A stretch of DNA of 64,000 bases from Isoperla grammatica. Taxonomy: Eukaryota > Arthropoda > Insecta > Plecoptera > Perlodidae. A program made the position numbers and the translations under genes. A model generated the notes under the pieces. That model was given only the letters and a program-made list of their open reading frames with translations, was not told the origin of the DNA and ran no database searches. The stretch covers positions 1 through 64,000 of the forward strand of contig CAMDTW010000610.1 in assembly GCA_945910005.1 (NCBI GenBank). The letters run 5' to 3'. Positions 1-11,510 of this stretch are shown here, piece after piece (positions within the stretch are counted from its first letter, which is position 1; each line of letters opens with the position of its first letter).

Positions 1-11
1 CATAAATTGAG

Positions 12-48
12 TTTTTTGGTCGTTTTTGGTTAAAATATGCATAAAATA
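12..48. other. Helically phased T/A tracts (in essentially every monomer)
   Basis: In the first monomer a T6 run (12-17) and a T5 run (23-27) have centres 10.5 bp apart, and the A-rich run after ATGCAT is centred about two further helical turns on. Tracts of four or more A/T spaced by one helical turn are a known cause of intrinsic DNA curvature. The pattern is kept in almost all monomers, with cgtcg, ggtcg or cgccg between the T tracts. I variants (for example 6357 and 11850) fuse the first tract into T7 followed by ggcg. Curvature is predicted, not shown. Confidence 0.6.
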
Positions 49-211
49 TAGAAATTGGCTGATTTTAGTCTATCTACCACAAACTTCCAGTTTTAAGAGG
101 AATCTTGCATACGGCCGGGATTCCTAAGGGTTTCAACCAAAGTTGACAAATCGTTGTTTTAGAGCGTTTTAGGCTCCAATAAGCAGATTTGTCCATTTCG
201 TCACATTTCGA

Positions 212-229
212 TAACTTCTATAGAAGTTA
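212..229. other. 18-bp perfect palindrome, one per monomer
   Basis: TAACTTCTATAGAAGTTA is its own reverse complement over all 18 bases, with no loop. It recurs at consensus position 213-230 in most monomers. Types H, O and S, and most R copies, carry a degenerate form (actactttagaag); E, J and some Q copies change the outer base pair (gattacttc); B and K change the right arm (gaagtcac); U and a few others carry ccatagaag. The site could form a short cruciform or bind a dimeric protein; neither is shown. Confidence 0.85.
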
Positions 230-578
230 CACCCTCCGTTAAAAAAAAAGAATTATAGGCTGCATTCTTCAAGAGAATAATGAAAATGCCAAAAATTGAG
301 TTTTTTCGTCGTTTTTGGTTAAAATATGCATAAAATATAGAAATTGGCTGATTTTAGTCTATCTACCTCAAACTTCCAGTTTTAAGAGGAATCTTGCATA
401 CGGCTGGGATTCCTAAGGGTTTCAACCAAATTGCACAAATCGTTGTTTTAGAGCGTTTTAGGCTCCATTAAGCACAATTTGTCCATTTCGTCACATTTCG
501 ATAACTTCTATAGAAGTCACACCCTCCGTCGAAAAATAAGAATTATAGGTTGCATTCTTCAAGAGTATAATGAAAATG

Positions 579-867
579 CATAAATTGAGTTTTTTCGTCG
601 TTTTTGGTTGAAATATGCATAAAAAATAGAAATTGGCTGATTTCAGTCTATCTACCACAAACTTCCAGTTTTAAGAGGAATCTTGCATACGGCCGGGATT
701 CCTAAGGGTTTCAACCAAAGTTGACAAATCGTTGTTTTAGAGCGTTTCAGGCTCCAATAAGCACAATTTGTCCATTTCGTCACATTTCGATAACTTCTAT
801 AGAAGTTACACCCTCCGTCGAAAAATAAGAATTATAGGTTGCATTCTTCAAGAGTATAATGAAAATG
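579..867. repeat. Representative monomer (C type) and its internal landmarks
   Basis: This copy is close to the consensus and serves as a reference. Consensus landmarks, counted from the c of cataaattgag: T6 at 12-17 and T5 at 23-27 separated by cgtcg; ATGCAT at 37-42; an A-run at 43-48; the variable CGGCCG site at 112-117; a short inverted repeat TCAAC-CAAA-GTTGA at 133-146; the 18-bp palindrome at 213-230; and an AT-rich tail ending in aatgaaaatg. A second ATGCAT spans the monomer junction. I saw no clear internal half-repeat, so 289 bp looks like the basic unit and not a dimer of something shorter. Confidence 0.85.
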
Positions 868-1499
868 CATAAATTGAGTTTTTTCGTCGTTTTTGGTTAA
901 AATATGCATAAAATATAGGAATTGGCTGATTTAAGTCTATCTACCACAAACTTCCAGTTTTAAGAGGAATCTTGCATACGGCTGGGATTCCTAAGGGTTT
1001 CAACCAAATTGCACAAATCGTTGTTTTAGAGCGTTTCAGGCTCCATAAGCACAATTTGTCCATTTCGTCACATTTCGATAACTTCTATAGAAGTTACACC
1101 CTCCGTCGAAAAATAAGAATTATAGTGTGCATTCTTCAAGAGTATAATGAAAATGCATAAATTGAGTTTTTTCGTCGTTTTTGGTTTAAATATGCATAAA
1201 AAATAGAAATTGGCTGATTTCAGTCTATCTACCACAAACTTCCAGTTTTAAGAGGAATCTTGCATACGGCCGGGATTCCTAAGGGTTTCAACCAAAGTTG
1301 ACAAATCGTTGTTTTAGAGCGTTTTAGGCTCCAATAAGCACAATTTGTCAATTTCGTCACATTTCGATAACTTCTATAGAAGTTACACCCTCCGTTGAAA
1401 AATAAGAATTATAGGCTGCATTCTTCAAGAGTATAATGAAAATGCATTAATTGAGTTTTTTCGTCGTTTTTGGTTAAAATATAAATAAAATATAGAAAT

Positions 1500-4400
1500 T
1501 GGCTGATTTCAGTCTATCTACCACAAACTTCCAGTTTTATGAGGAATCTTGCATACGGCTGGGATTCCTAAGGGTTTCAACCAAAGTTGACAAATCGTTG
1601 TTTTAGAGCGTTTCAGGCTCCAATAAGCACAATTTGTCCATTTCGTCACATTTCGATAACTACTTTAGAAGTTACACCAACCGTTGAAAAATAATAATGT
1701 AAGTGTGCATTCTGAAAGAGTATTATGAAAATGCATAAATTGAGTTTTTTGGTCGTTTTTGGTTAAAATATGCATAAAATATAGAAATTGGCTGATTTTA
1801 GTCTACCTACCACAAACTTCCAGTTTTAAGAGGAATCTTGCATACGGCCGGGATTCCTAAGGGTTTCAACCAAAGTTGACAAACCGAAATTTTAGAGCGT
1901 TTCAGGCTCCAATTAGCACAATTTGTCCATTTCGTCACATTTCGATAACTTCTATAGAAGTTACACCCTCCGTTGAAAAAGAAGAATTATAGGTTGCATT
2001 CTTCAAGAGTATAATGAAAATGCATAAATTGAGTTTTTTCGTCGTTTTTGGTTAAAATATGCATAAAAAATAGAAATTGGCTGATTTCAGTCTATCTACC
2101 ACAAACTTCGAGTTTTAAGAGGAATCTTGCATACAGCTGGGATTCCTAAGTGTTTCAACCAAAGTTGACAAATCGTTGTTTTAGAGCGTTTCAGGCTCCA
2201 ATAAGCACAATTTGTCCATTTCGTCACATTTCGATAACTTCTATAGAAGTTACACCCTCCGTTGAAAAATAAGAATTATAGGCTGCATTCTTCAAGAGTA
2301 TAATGAAAATGCATAAATTGAGTTTTTTCGTCGTTTTTGGTTAAAATATGCATAAAATATAGAAATTTGCTGATTAAGTCTATCTACAACAAACTTCCAG
2401 TTTTAAGAGGAATCTTGCATACGGCTGGGATTCCTAAGGGTTTCAACCAAAGTTGACAAATCGTTGTTTTAGAGCGTTTCAGGCTCTAATAAGCACAATT
2501 GGTCCATTTAGTCACGTTTCGATAACTTCTATAGAAGTTACACCCTCCGTTGAAAAATAAGAATTATAGGCTGCATTCTTCAAGAGAATAATGAAAATGC
2601 CAAAAATTGAGTTTTTTCGTCGTTTTTGGTTAAAATATGCATAAAATATAGAAATTGGCTGATTTTAGTCTATCTACCTCAAACTTCCAGTTTTAAGAGG
2701 AATCTTGCATACGGCTGGGATCCCTAAGGGTTTCAACCAAATTGCACAAATCGTTGTTTTAGAGCGTTTTAGGCTCCATTAAGCACAATTTGTCCATTTC
2801 GTCACATTTCGATAACTTCTATAGAAGTCACACCCTCCGTCGAAAAATAAGAATAATAGGTTGCATTCTTCAAGAGTATAATGAAAATGCAAAAATTGAG
2901 TTTTTTCGTCGTTTTTGGTTAAAATATGCATACAAAATAGAAATTGGCTGATTTCAGTCTATCTACCACAAACTTCCAGTTTTAAGAGGAATCTTGCATA
3001 CGGCCGGGATTCCTAAGGGTTTCAACCAAAGTTGACAAATCGTTGTTTTAGAGCGTTTCAGGCTCCAATAAGCACAATTTGTCCATTTCGTCACATTTCG
3101 ATAACTTCTATAGAAGTTACACCCTCCGTTGAAAAATAAGAATTATATTTTGCATTCTTCAAGAGTATTATGAAAATGCATAAATTGAGTTTTTTGGTCG
3201 TTTTTGGTTAAAATATGGATAAAATATAGAAATTGGCTGATTTCAGTCTATCTACCACAAACTACGAGTTTTAAGAGGAATCTTGCATACAGCTGGGATT
3301 CCTAAGTGTTTCAACCAAAGTTGACAAATCGTTGTTTTAGAGCGTTTCAGGCTCCAATAAGCACAATTTGTCCATTTCGTCACATTTCGATTACTTCTAT
3401 AGAAGTTACAACCTCCGTTGAAAAATAAGAATTATAGGCTGCATTCTTCAAGAGTATAATGAAAATGCATAAATTGAGTTTTTTCGTCGTTTTTGGTTAA
3501 AATATGCATAAAATATAGGAATTGGCTGATTTAAGTCTATCTACCACAAACTTCCAGTTTTAAGAGGAATCTTGCATACGGCTGGGATTCCTAAGGGTTT
3601 CAACCAAATTGCACAAATCGTTGTTTTAGAGCGTTTCAGGCTCCATAAGCACAATTTGTCCATTTCGTCACATTTCGATAACTTCTATAGAAGTTACACC
3701 CTCCGTCGAAAAATAAGAATTATAGTGTGCATTCTTCAAGAGTATAATGAAAATGCATAAATTGAGTTTTTTCGTCGTTTTTGGTTTAAATATGCATAAA
3801 AAATAGAAATTGGCTGATTTCAGTCTATCTACCACAAACTTCCAGTTTTAAGAGGAATCTTGCATACGGCCGGGATTCCTAAGGGTTTCAACCAAAGTTG
3901 ACAAATCGTTGTTTTAGAGCGTTTCAGGCTCCAATAAGCACAATTTGTCCATTTCGTCACATTTCGATAACTTCTATAGAAGTTACACCCTCCGTTGAAA
4001 AATAAGAATTATAGGCTGCATTCTTCAAGAGTATAATGAAAATGCATAAATTGAGTTTTTTCGTCGTTTTTGGTTAAAATATGCATAAAATATAGAAATT
4101 TGCTGATTTTAGTCTATCTACCACAAACTTCCAGTTTTAAGAGGAATCTTGCATACGGCTGGGATTCCTAAGGGTTTCAACCAAAGTTGACAAATCGTTG
4201 TTTTAGAGCGTTTCAGGCTCTAATAAGCACAATTGGTCCATTTAGTCACGTTTCGATAACTTCTATAGAAGTTACACCCTCCGTTGAAAAATAAGAATTA
4301 TAGGCTGCATTCTTCAAGAGAATAATGAAAATGCCAAAAATTGAGTTTTTTCGTCGTTTTTGGTTAAAATATGCATAAAATATAGAAATTGGCTGATTTT

Positions 4401-4850
4401 AGTCTATCAACCTCAAACTTCCAGTTTTAAGAGGAATCTTGCATACGGCTGGGATTCCTAAGGGTTTCAACCAAATTGCACAAATCGTTGTTTTAGAGCG
4501 TTTTAGGCTCCATTAAGCACAATTTGTCCATTTCGTCACATTTCGATAACTTCTATAGAAGTCACACCCTCCGTCGAAAAATAAGAATAATAGGTTGCAT
4601 TCTTCAAGAGTATAATGAAAATGCATAAATTGAGTTTTTTCGTCGTTTTTGGTTAAAATATGCATAAAAAATAGAAATTGGCTGATTTCAGTCTATCTAC
4701 CACAAACTTCCAGTTTTAAGAGGAATCTTGCATACGGCCGGGATTCCTAAGGGTTTCAACCAAAGTTGACAAATCGTTGTTTTAGAGCGTTTCAGGCTCC
4801 AATAAGCACAATTTGTCCATTTCGTCACATTTCGATAACTTCTATAGAAG
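1500..4850. repeat. Higher-order block, first copy (6.65-kb offset pair)
   Basis: The order is O-P-Q-R-B-D-E-F-G-R-B-C. The same order with the same private variants recurs about 6,647-6,648 bp (23 monomers) downstream. Shared rare marks are ctacaacaaac (near 2391 and 9040) and gattaagtc (near 2374 and 9022). Within the block a six-monomer (1,734 bp) internal repeat is visible from the two R-B pairs, with B at 2600 and 4334. Block edges are approximate: upstream the ggccggg/ggctggg states disagree, downstream the copies diverge at ccgtcgaaaaat versus ccgttgaataat. Confidence 0.75.
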
Positions 4851-7800
4851 TTACACCCTCCGTCGAAAAATAAGAATTATAGGTTGCATTCTTCAAGAGT
4901 ATAATGAAAATGCATAAATTGAGTTTTTTCGTCGTTTTTGGTTAAAATATGCATACAAAATAGAAATTGGCTGATTTCAGTCTATCTACCACAAACTTCC
5001 AGTTTTAAGAGGAATCTTGCATACGGCCGGGATTCCTAAGGGTTTCAACCAAAGTTGACAAATCGTTGTTTAAGAGCGTTTCAGGCTCCAATAAGCACAA
5101 TTTGTCCATTTCGTCACATTTCGATAACTTCTATAGAAGTTACACCCTCCGTTGAAAAATAAGAATTATATTTTGCATTCTTCAAGAGTATTATGAAAAT
5201 GCATAAATTGAGTTTTTTGGTCGTTTTTGGTTAAAATATGGATAAAATATAGAAATTGGCTGATTTCAGTCTATCTACCACAAACTACGAGTTTTAAGAG
5301 GAATCTTGCATACAGCTGGGATTCCTAAGTGTTTCAACCAAAGTTGACAAATCGGTGTTTTAGAGCGTTTCAGGCTCCAATAAGCACAATTTGTCCATTT
5401 CGTCACATTTCGATTACTTCTATAGAAGTTACAACCTCCGTTGAAAAATAAGAATTATAGGCTGCATTCTTCAAGAGTATAATGAAAATGCATAAATTGA
5501 GTTTTTTCGTCGATTTTGGTTAAAATATGCATAAAATATAGGAATTGGCTGATTTAAGTCTATCTACCACAAACTTCCAGTTTTAAGAGGAATCTTGCAT
5601 ACGGCTGGGATTCCTAAGGGTTTCAACCAAATTGCACAAATCGTTGTTTTAGAGCGTTTCAGGCTCCATAAGCACAATTTGTCCATTTCGTCACATTTCG
5701 ATAACTTCTATAGAAGTTACACCCTCCGTCGAAAAATAAGAATTATAGGTTGCATTCTTCAAGAGTATAATGAAAATGCATAAATTGAGTTTTTTCGTCG
5801 TTTTTGGTTTAAATATGCATACAAAATAGAAATTGGCTGATTTCAGTCTATCTACCACAAACTTCCAGTTTTAAGAGGAATCTTGCATACGGCCGGGATT
5901 CCTAAGGGTTTCAACCAAAGTTGACAAATCGTTGTTTTAGAGCGTTTCAGGCTCCAATAAGCACAATTTGTCCATTTCGTCACGTTTCGATAACTTCTAT
6001 AGAAGTTACACCCTCCGTTGAATAATAAGAATTATAGGCTGCATTCTTCAAGAGAATAATGAAAATGCATAAATTGAGTTTTTTCGTCGTTTTTGGTTAA
6101 AATATGCATAAAATATAGAAATTGGCTGATTTTAGTCTATCTACCACAAACTTCCAGTTTAAAGAGGAATCTTGCATACGGCTGGGATTCCTAAGGGTTT
6201 CAACCAAAGTTGACAAATCGTTGTTTTAGAGCGTTTTTAGGCTCCAATAAGCACAATTTGTCCATTTCGTCACATTTCGATAACTACTTTAGAAGTTACA
6301 CCAACCGTTGAAAAATAATAATGTTAGTGTGCATTCTGAAAGAGTATTATGAAAATGCATAAATTGAGTTTTTTTGGCGTTTTTGGTTTAAATATGCATA
6401 AAATATAGAAATTGGCTGATTTTAGTCTATCTACCACAAACTTCCAGTTTTAAGAGGAATCTTGCATACGGCTGGGATTCCTAAGGGTTTCAACCAAATT
6501 GCACAAATCGTTGTTTTAGAGCGTTTCAGGCTCCAATAAGCACAATTTGTCCATTTCGTCACATTTCGATAACTTCTATAGAAGTTACACCCTCCGTTGA
6601 AAAATAAGAATTATATTTTGCATTCTTCAAGAGTATTATGAAAATGCATAAATTGAGTTTTTTGGTCGTTTTTGGTTAAAATATGGATAAAATATAGAAA
6701 TTGGCTGATTTCAGTCTATCTACCACAAACTTCGAGTTTTAAGAGGAATCTTGCATACAGCTGGGATTCCTAAGTGTTTCAACTTAAGTTGACAAATCGT
6801 TGTTTTAGAGCGTTTCAGGCTCCAATAAGCACAATTTGTCCATTTCGTCACATTTCGATTACTTCTATAGAAGTTACACCCTCCGTTGAAAAATAAGAAT
6901 TATAGGCTGCATTCTTCAAGAGTATAATGAAAATGCATAAATTGAGTTTTTTCGTCGTTTTTGGTTAAAATATGCATAAAAAATAGAAATTGGCTGATTT
7001 TAGTCTATCTACCTCAAACTTCCAGTTTTAAGAGGAATCTTGCATACGGCTGGGATTCCTAAGGGTTTCAACCAAATTGCACAAATCGTTGTTTTAGAGC
7101 GTTTCAGGCTCCAATAAGCACAATTTGTCCATTTCGTCACATTTCGATAACTTCTATAGAAGTCACACCCTCCGTCGAAAAATAAGAATTATAGGTTGCA
7201 TTCTTCAAGAGTATAATGAAAATGCATAAATTGAGTTTTTTCGTCGTTTTTGGTTAAAATATGCATAAAAAATAGAAATTGGCTGATTTCAGTCTATCTA
7301 CCACAAACTTCCAGTTTTAAGAGGAATCTTGCATACGGCCGGGATTCCTAAGGGTTTCAACCAAAGTTGACAAATCGTTGTTTTAGAGCGTTTCAGGCTC
7401 CAATAAGCACAATTTGTCCATTTCGTCACATTTCGATAACTTCTATAGAAGTTACACCCTCCTGTTGAAAAACAAGAATTATAGGCTGCATTCTTCAAGA
7501 GTATAATGAAAATGCATAAATTGAGTTTTTTCGCCGTTTTTGGTTAAAATATGCATAAAATATAGAAATTGGCTGATTTTAGTCTATCTACCACAAACTT
7601 CCAGTTTTAAGAGGAATCTTGCATACGGCTGGGATTCCTAAGGGTTTCAACCAAATTGCACAAATCGTTGTTTTAGAGCGTTTCAGGTTCCAATAAGCAC
7701 AATTTGTCCATATCGTTACATTTCGATAACTTCTATAGAAGTTACACCCTCCGTCGAAAAATAAGAATTATAGGTTGCATTCTTCAAGAGTATAATGAAA

Positions 7801-8147
7801 ATGCATAAATTGAGTTTTTTCGTCGTTTTTGGTTAAAATATGCATAAAAAATAGAAATTGGCTGATTTCAGTCAATCTACCACAAACTTCCAGTTTTAAG
7901 AGGAATCTTGCATACGGCTGGGATTCCTAACGGTTTCAACCAAAGTTGACAAATCGTTGTTTTAGAGCGTTTCAGGCTCCAATAAGCACAATTTGTCCAT
8001 TTCGTCACATTTCGATAACTTCTATAGAAGTTACACCCTCCGTTGAAAAATAAGAATTATAGGCTGCATTCTTCAAGAGTATAATGAAAATGCATAAATT
8101 GAGTTTTTTCGTCGTTTTTGGTTAAAATATGCATAAAATATAGAAAT
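4851..8147. repeat. Mosaic string D-E-F-G-H-I-J-K-M-N-S-like
   Basis: This stretch introduces types H (actactttagaag with accaaccgttg), I (T7 then ggcg, gtttaaat), J (atggataaaa with cttcgag), K (acctcaaac), M (one extra t giving cctcctgttg at 7459-7468) and N (cgccg between the T tracts). The same H-I-J-K-M-N run returns around 30.0-31.8, 34.4-36.1, 37.3-39.3 and 43.6-45.7 kb, in some copies with a C monomer between K and M, so it is a stable sub-block of the array. Confidence 0.7.
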
Positions 8148-11100
8148 TTGCTGATTTCAGTCTATCTACCACAAACTTCCAGTTTTATGAGGAATCTTGC
8201 ATACGGCTGGGATTCCTAAGGGTTTCAACCAAAGTTGACAAATCGTTGTTTTAGAGCGTTTCAGGCTCCAATAAGCACAATTTGTCCATTTCGTCACATT
8301 TCGATAACTACTTTAGAAGTTACACCAACCGTTGAAAAATAATAATGTAAGTGTGCATTCTGAAAGAGTATTATGAAAATGCATAAATTGAGTTTTTTGG
8401 TCGTTTTTGGTTAAAATATGCATAAAATATAGAAATTGGCTGATTTTAGTCTATCTACCACAAACTTCCAGTTTTAAGAGGAATCTTGCATACGGCCGGG
8501 ATTCCTAAGGGTTTCAACCAAAGTTGACAAACCGAAATTTTAGAGCGTTTCAGGCTCCAATAAGCACAATTTGTCCATTTCGTCACATTTCGATAACTTC
8601 TATAGAAGTTACACCCTCCGTTGAAAAAGAAGAATTATAGGTTGCATTCTTCAAGAGTATAATGAAAATGCATAAATTGAGTTTTTTCGTCGTTTTTGGT
8701 TAAAATATGCATAAAAAATAGAAATTGGCTGATTTCAGTCTATCTACCACAAACTTCGAGTTTTAAGAGGAATCTTGCATACAGCTGGGATTCCTAAGTG
8801 TTTCAACCAAAGTTGACAAATCGTTGTTTTAGAGCGTTTCAGGCTCCAATAAGCACAATTTGTCCATTTCGTCACATTTCGATAACTTCTATAGAAGTTA
8901 CACCCTCCGTTGAAAAATAAGAATTATAGGCTGCATTCTTCAAGAGTATAATGAAAATGCATAAATTGAGTTTTTTCGTCGTTTTTGGTTAAAATATGCA
9001 TAAAATATAGAAATTTGCTGATTAAGTCTATCTACAACAAACTTCCAGTTTTAAGAGGAATCTTGCATACGGCTGGGATTCCTAAGGGTTTCAACCAAAG
9101 TTGACAAATCGTTGTTTTAGAGCGTTTCAGGCTCTAATAAGCACAATTGGTCCATTTAGTCACGTTTCGATAACTTCCATAGAAGTTACACCCTCCGTTG
9201 AAAAATAAGAATTATAGGCTGCATTCTTCAAGAGAATAATGAAAATGCCAAAAATTGAGTTTTTTCGTCGTTTTTGGTTAAAATATGCATAAAATATAGA
9301 AATTGGCTGATTTTAGTCTATCTACCTCAAACTTCCAGTTTTAAGAGGAATCTTGCATACGGCTGGGATTCCTAAGGGTTTCAACCAAATTGCACAAATC
9401 GTTGTTTTAGAGCGTTTTAGGCTCCATTAAGCACAATTTGTCCATTTCGTCACATTTCGATAACTTCTATAGAAGTCACACCCTCCGTCGAAAAATAAGA
9501 ATAATAGGTTGCATTCTTCAAGAGTATAATGAAAATGCATAAATTGAGTTTTTTCGTCGTTTTTGGTTAAAATATGCATACAAAATAGAAATTGGCTGAT
9601 TTCAGTCTATCTACCACAAACTTCCAGTTTTAAGAGGAATCTTGCATACGGCCGGGATTCCTAAGGGTTTCAACCAAAGTTGACAAATCGTTGTTTTAGA
9701 GCGTTTCAGGCTCCAATAAGCACAATAAGTCCATTTCGTCACATTTCGATAACTTCTATAGAAGTTTCACCCTCCGTTGAAAAATAAGAATTATATTTTG
9801 CATTCTTCAAGAGTATTATGAAAATGCATAAATTGAGTTTTTTGGTCGTTTTTGGTTAAAATATGGATAAAATATAGAAATTGGCTGATTTCAGTCTATC
9901 TACCACAAACTACGAGTTTTAAGAGGAATCTTGCATACAGCTGGGATTCCTAAGTGTTTCAACCAAAGTTGACAAATCGTTGTTTTAGAGCGTTTCAGGC
10001 TCCAATAAGCACAATTTGTCCATTTCGTCACATTTCGATTACTTCTATAGAAGTTACAACCTCCGTTGAAAAATAAGAATTATAGGCTGCATTCTTCAAG
10101 AGTATAATGAAAATGCATAAATTGAGTTTTTTCGTCGTTTTTGGTTAAAATATGCATAAAATATAGGAATTGGCTGATTTAAGTCTATCTACCACAAACT
10201 TCCAGTTTTAAGAGGAATCTTGCATACGGCTGGGATTCCTAAGGGTTTCAACCAAATTGCACAAATCGTTGTTTTAGAGCGTTTCAGGCTCCATAAGCAC
10301 AATTTGTCCATTTCGTCACATTTCGATAACTTCTATAGAAGTTACACCCTCCGTCGAAAAATAAGAATTATAGTGTGCATTCTTCAAGAGTATAATGAAA
10401 ATGCATAAATTGAGTTTTTTCGTCGTTTTTGGTTTAAATATGCATAAAAAATAGAAATTGGCTGATTTCAGTCTATCTACCACAAACTTCCAGTTTTAAG
10501 AGGAATCTTGCATACGGCCGGGATTCCTAAGGGTTTCAACCAAAGTTGACAAATCGTTGTTTTAGAGCGTTTCAGGCTCCAATAAGCACAATTTGTCCAT
10601 TTCGTCACATTTCGATAACTTCTATAGAAGTTACACCCTCCGTTGAAAAATAAGAATTATAGGCTGCATTCTTCAAGAGTATAATGAAAATGCATAAATT
10701 GAGTTATTTCGTCGTTTTTGGTTAAAATATGCATAAAATATAGAAATTTGCTGATTTTAGTCTATCTACCACAAACTTCCAGTTTTAAGAGGAATCTTGC
10801 ATACGGCTGGGATTCCTAAGGGTTTCAACCAAAGTTGACAAATCGTTGTTTTAGAGCGTTTCAGGCTCTAATAAGCACAATTGGTCCATTTAGTCACGTT
10901 GCGATAACTTCTATAGAAGTTACACCCTCCGTTGAAAAATAAGAATTATAGGCTGCATTCTTCAAGAGAATAATGAAAATGCCAAAAATTGAGTTTTTTC
11001 GTCGTTTTTGGTTAAAATATGCATAAAATATAGAAATTGGCTGATTTTAGTCTATCTACCTCAAACTTCCAGTTTTAAGAGGAATCTTGCATACGGCTGG

Positions 11101-11510
11101 GATTCCTAAGGGTTTCAACCAAATTGCACAAATCGTTGTTTTAGAGCGTTTTAGGCTCCATTAAGCACAATTTGTCCATTTCGTCACATTTCGATAACTT
11201 CTATAGAAGTCACACCCTCCGTCGAAAAATAAGAATAATAGGTTGCATTCTTCAAGAGTATAATGAAAATGCATAAATTGAGTTTTTTCGTCGTTTTTGG
11301 TTAAAATATGCATAAAAAATAGAAATTGGCTGATTTCAGTCTATCTACCACAAACTTCCAGTTTTAAGAGGAATCTTGCATACGGCCGGGATTCCTAAGG
11401 GTTTCAACCAAAGTTGACAAATCGTTGTTTTAGAGCGTTTCAGGCTCCAATAAGCACAATTTGTCCATTTCGTCACATTTCGATAACTTCTATAGAAGTT
11501 ACACCCTCCG
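8148..11510. repeat. Higher-order block, second copy (6.65-kb offset pair)
   Basis: This is the copy of 1500-4850. Type order and rare marks agree, with scattered single-base differences such as ggatccctaagg at about 2719 against ggattcctaagg here. At its end the monomer starting at 11272 begins like C but finishes with the aataataag and gagaataatg marks of a G monomer, so D, E and F expected after C are missing. This looks like an unequal-exchange deletion. Confidence 0.75.

Larger units (their letters stand above)
1..1444. repeat. Monomer string A-B-C-F-G at the window start
   Basis: Five monomers start at 1, 289, 579, 868 and 1156. The A-B pair (ggccggg with gttttagg and aagcaga, then a monomer opening ccaaaaattgag) is the pair that opens the 11-monomer unit at 59339 and 62519. 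Here D and E between C and F are missing, so this is a shortened version of that order. The first monomer ends with an unusual run of nine A after ccgtt near 238-248. Confidence 0.75.

Noticed and set aside
682..698. CENP-B-box-like sequence around cttgcatacggccggg
   Set aside because: Against the core TTCG-A-CGGG pattern only 6 of 9 core bases agree (TTGC for TTCG, G for A), and most ggctggg copies lose the CGGG part.
704..720. RNA polymerase III B-box-like gggtttcaacc
   Set aside because: It does not fit GGTTCGANTCC, and no A box, tRNA fold or T-run termination context was seen.
972..1160. Recurring 62-codon forward reading frame in F monomers (972, 3572, 5595, 10220, 15713, 20626, 24381, 28426, 33339, 40562, 60889, 63780)
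   Set aside because: It begins at TTG (ttgcatacg), not ATG, sits wholly inside satellite sequence, and is open only because F monomers lack one base (ccataagc). No domain or codon signature of a protein.
5779..6067. Possible G/D hybrid monomer (gtttaaat followed by catacaaaatag)
   Set aside because: The D mark here is a single a-to-c change; the rest of the monomer is G, so a point mutation is simpler than an exchange.
7298..7498. Recurring 66-codon reverse reading frame in M monomers (7298, 31283, 35616, 38795, 45155, 48960)
   Set aside because: It also begins at TTG on the minus strand. It is kept open by the extra t of cctcctgttg that defines M. A by-product of one variant base, not a gene.
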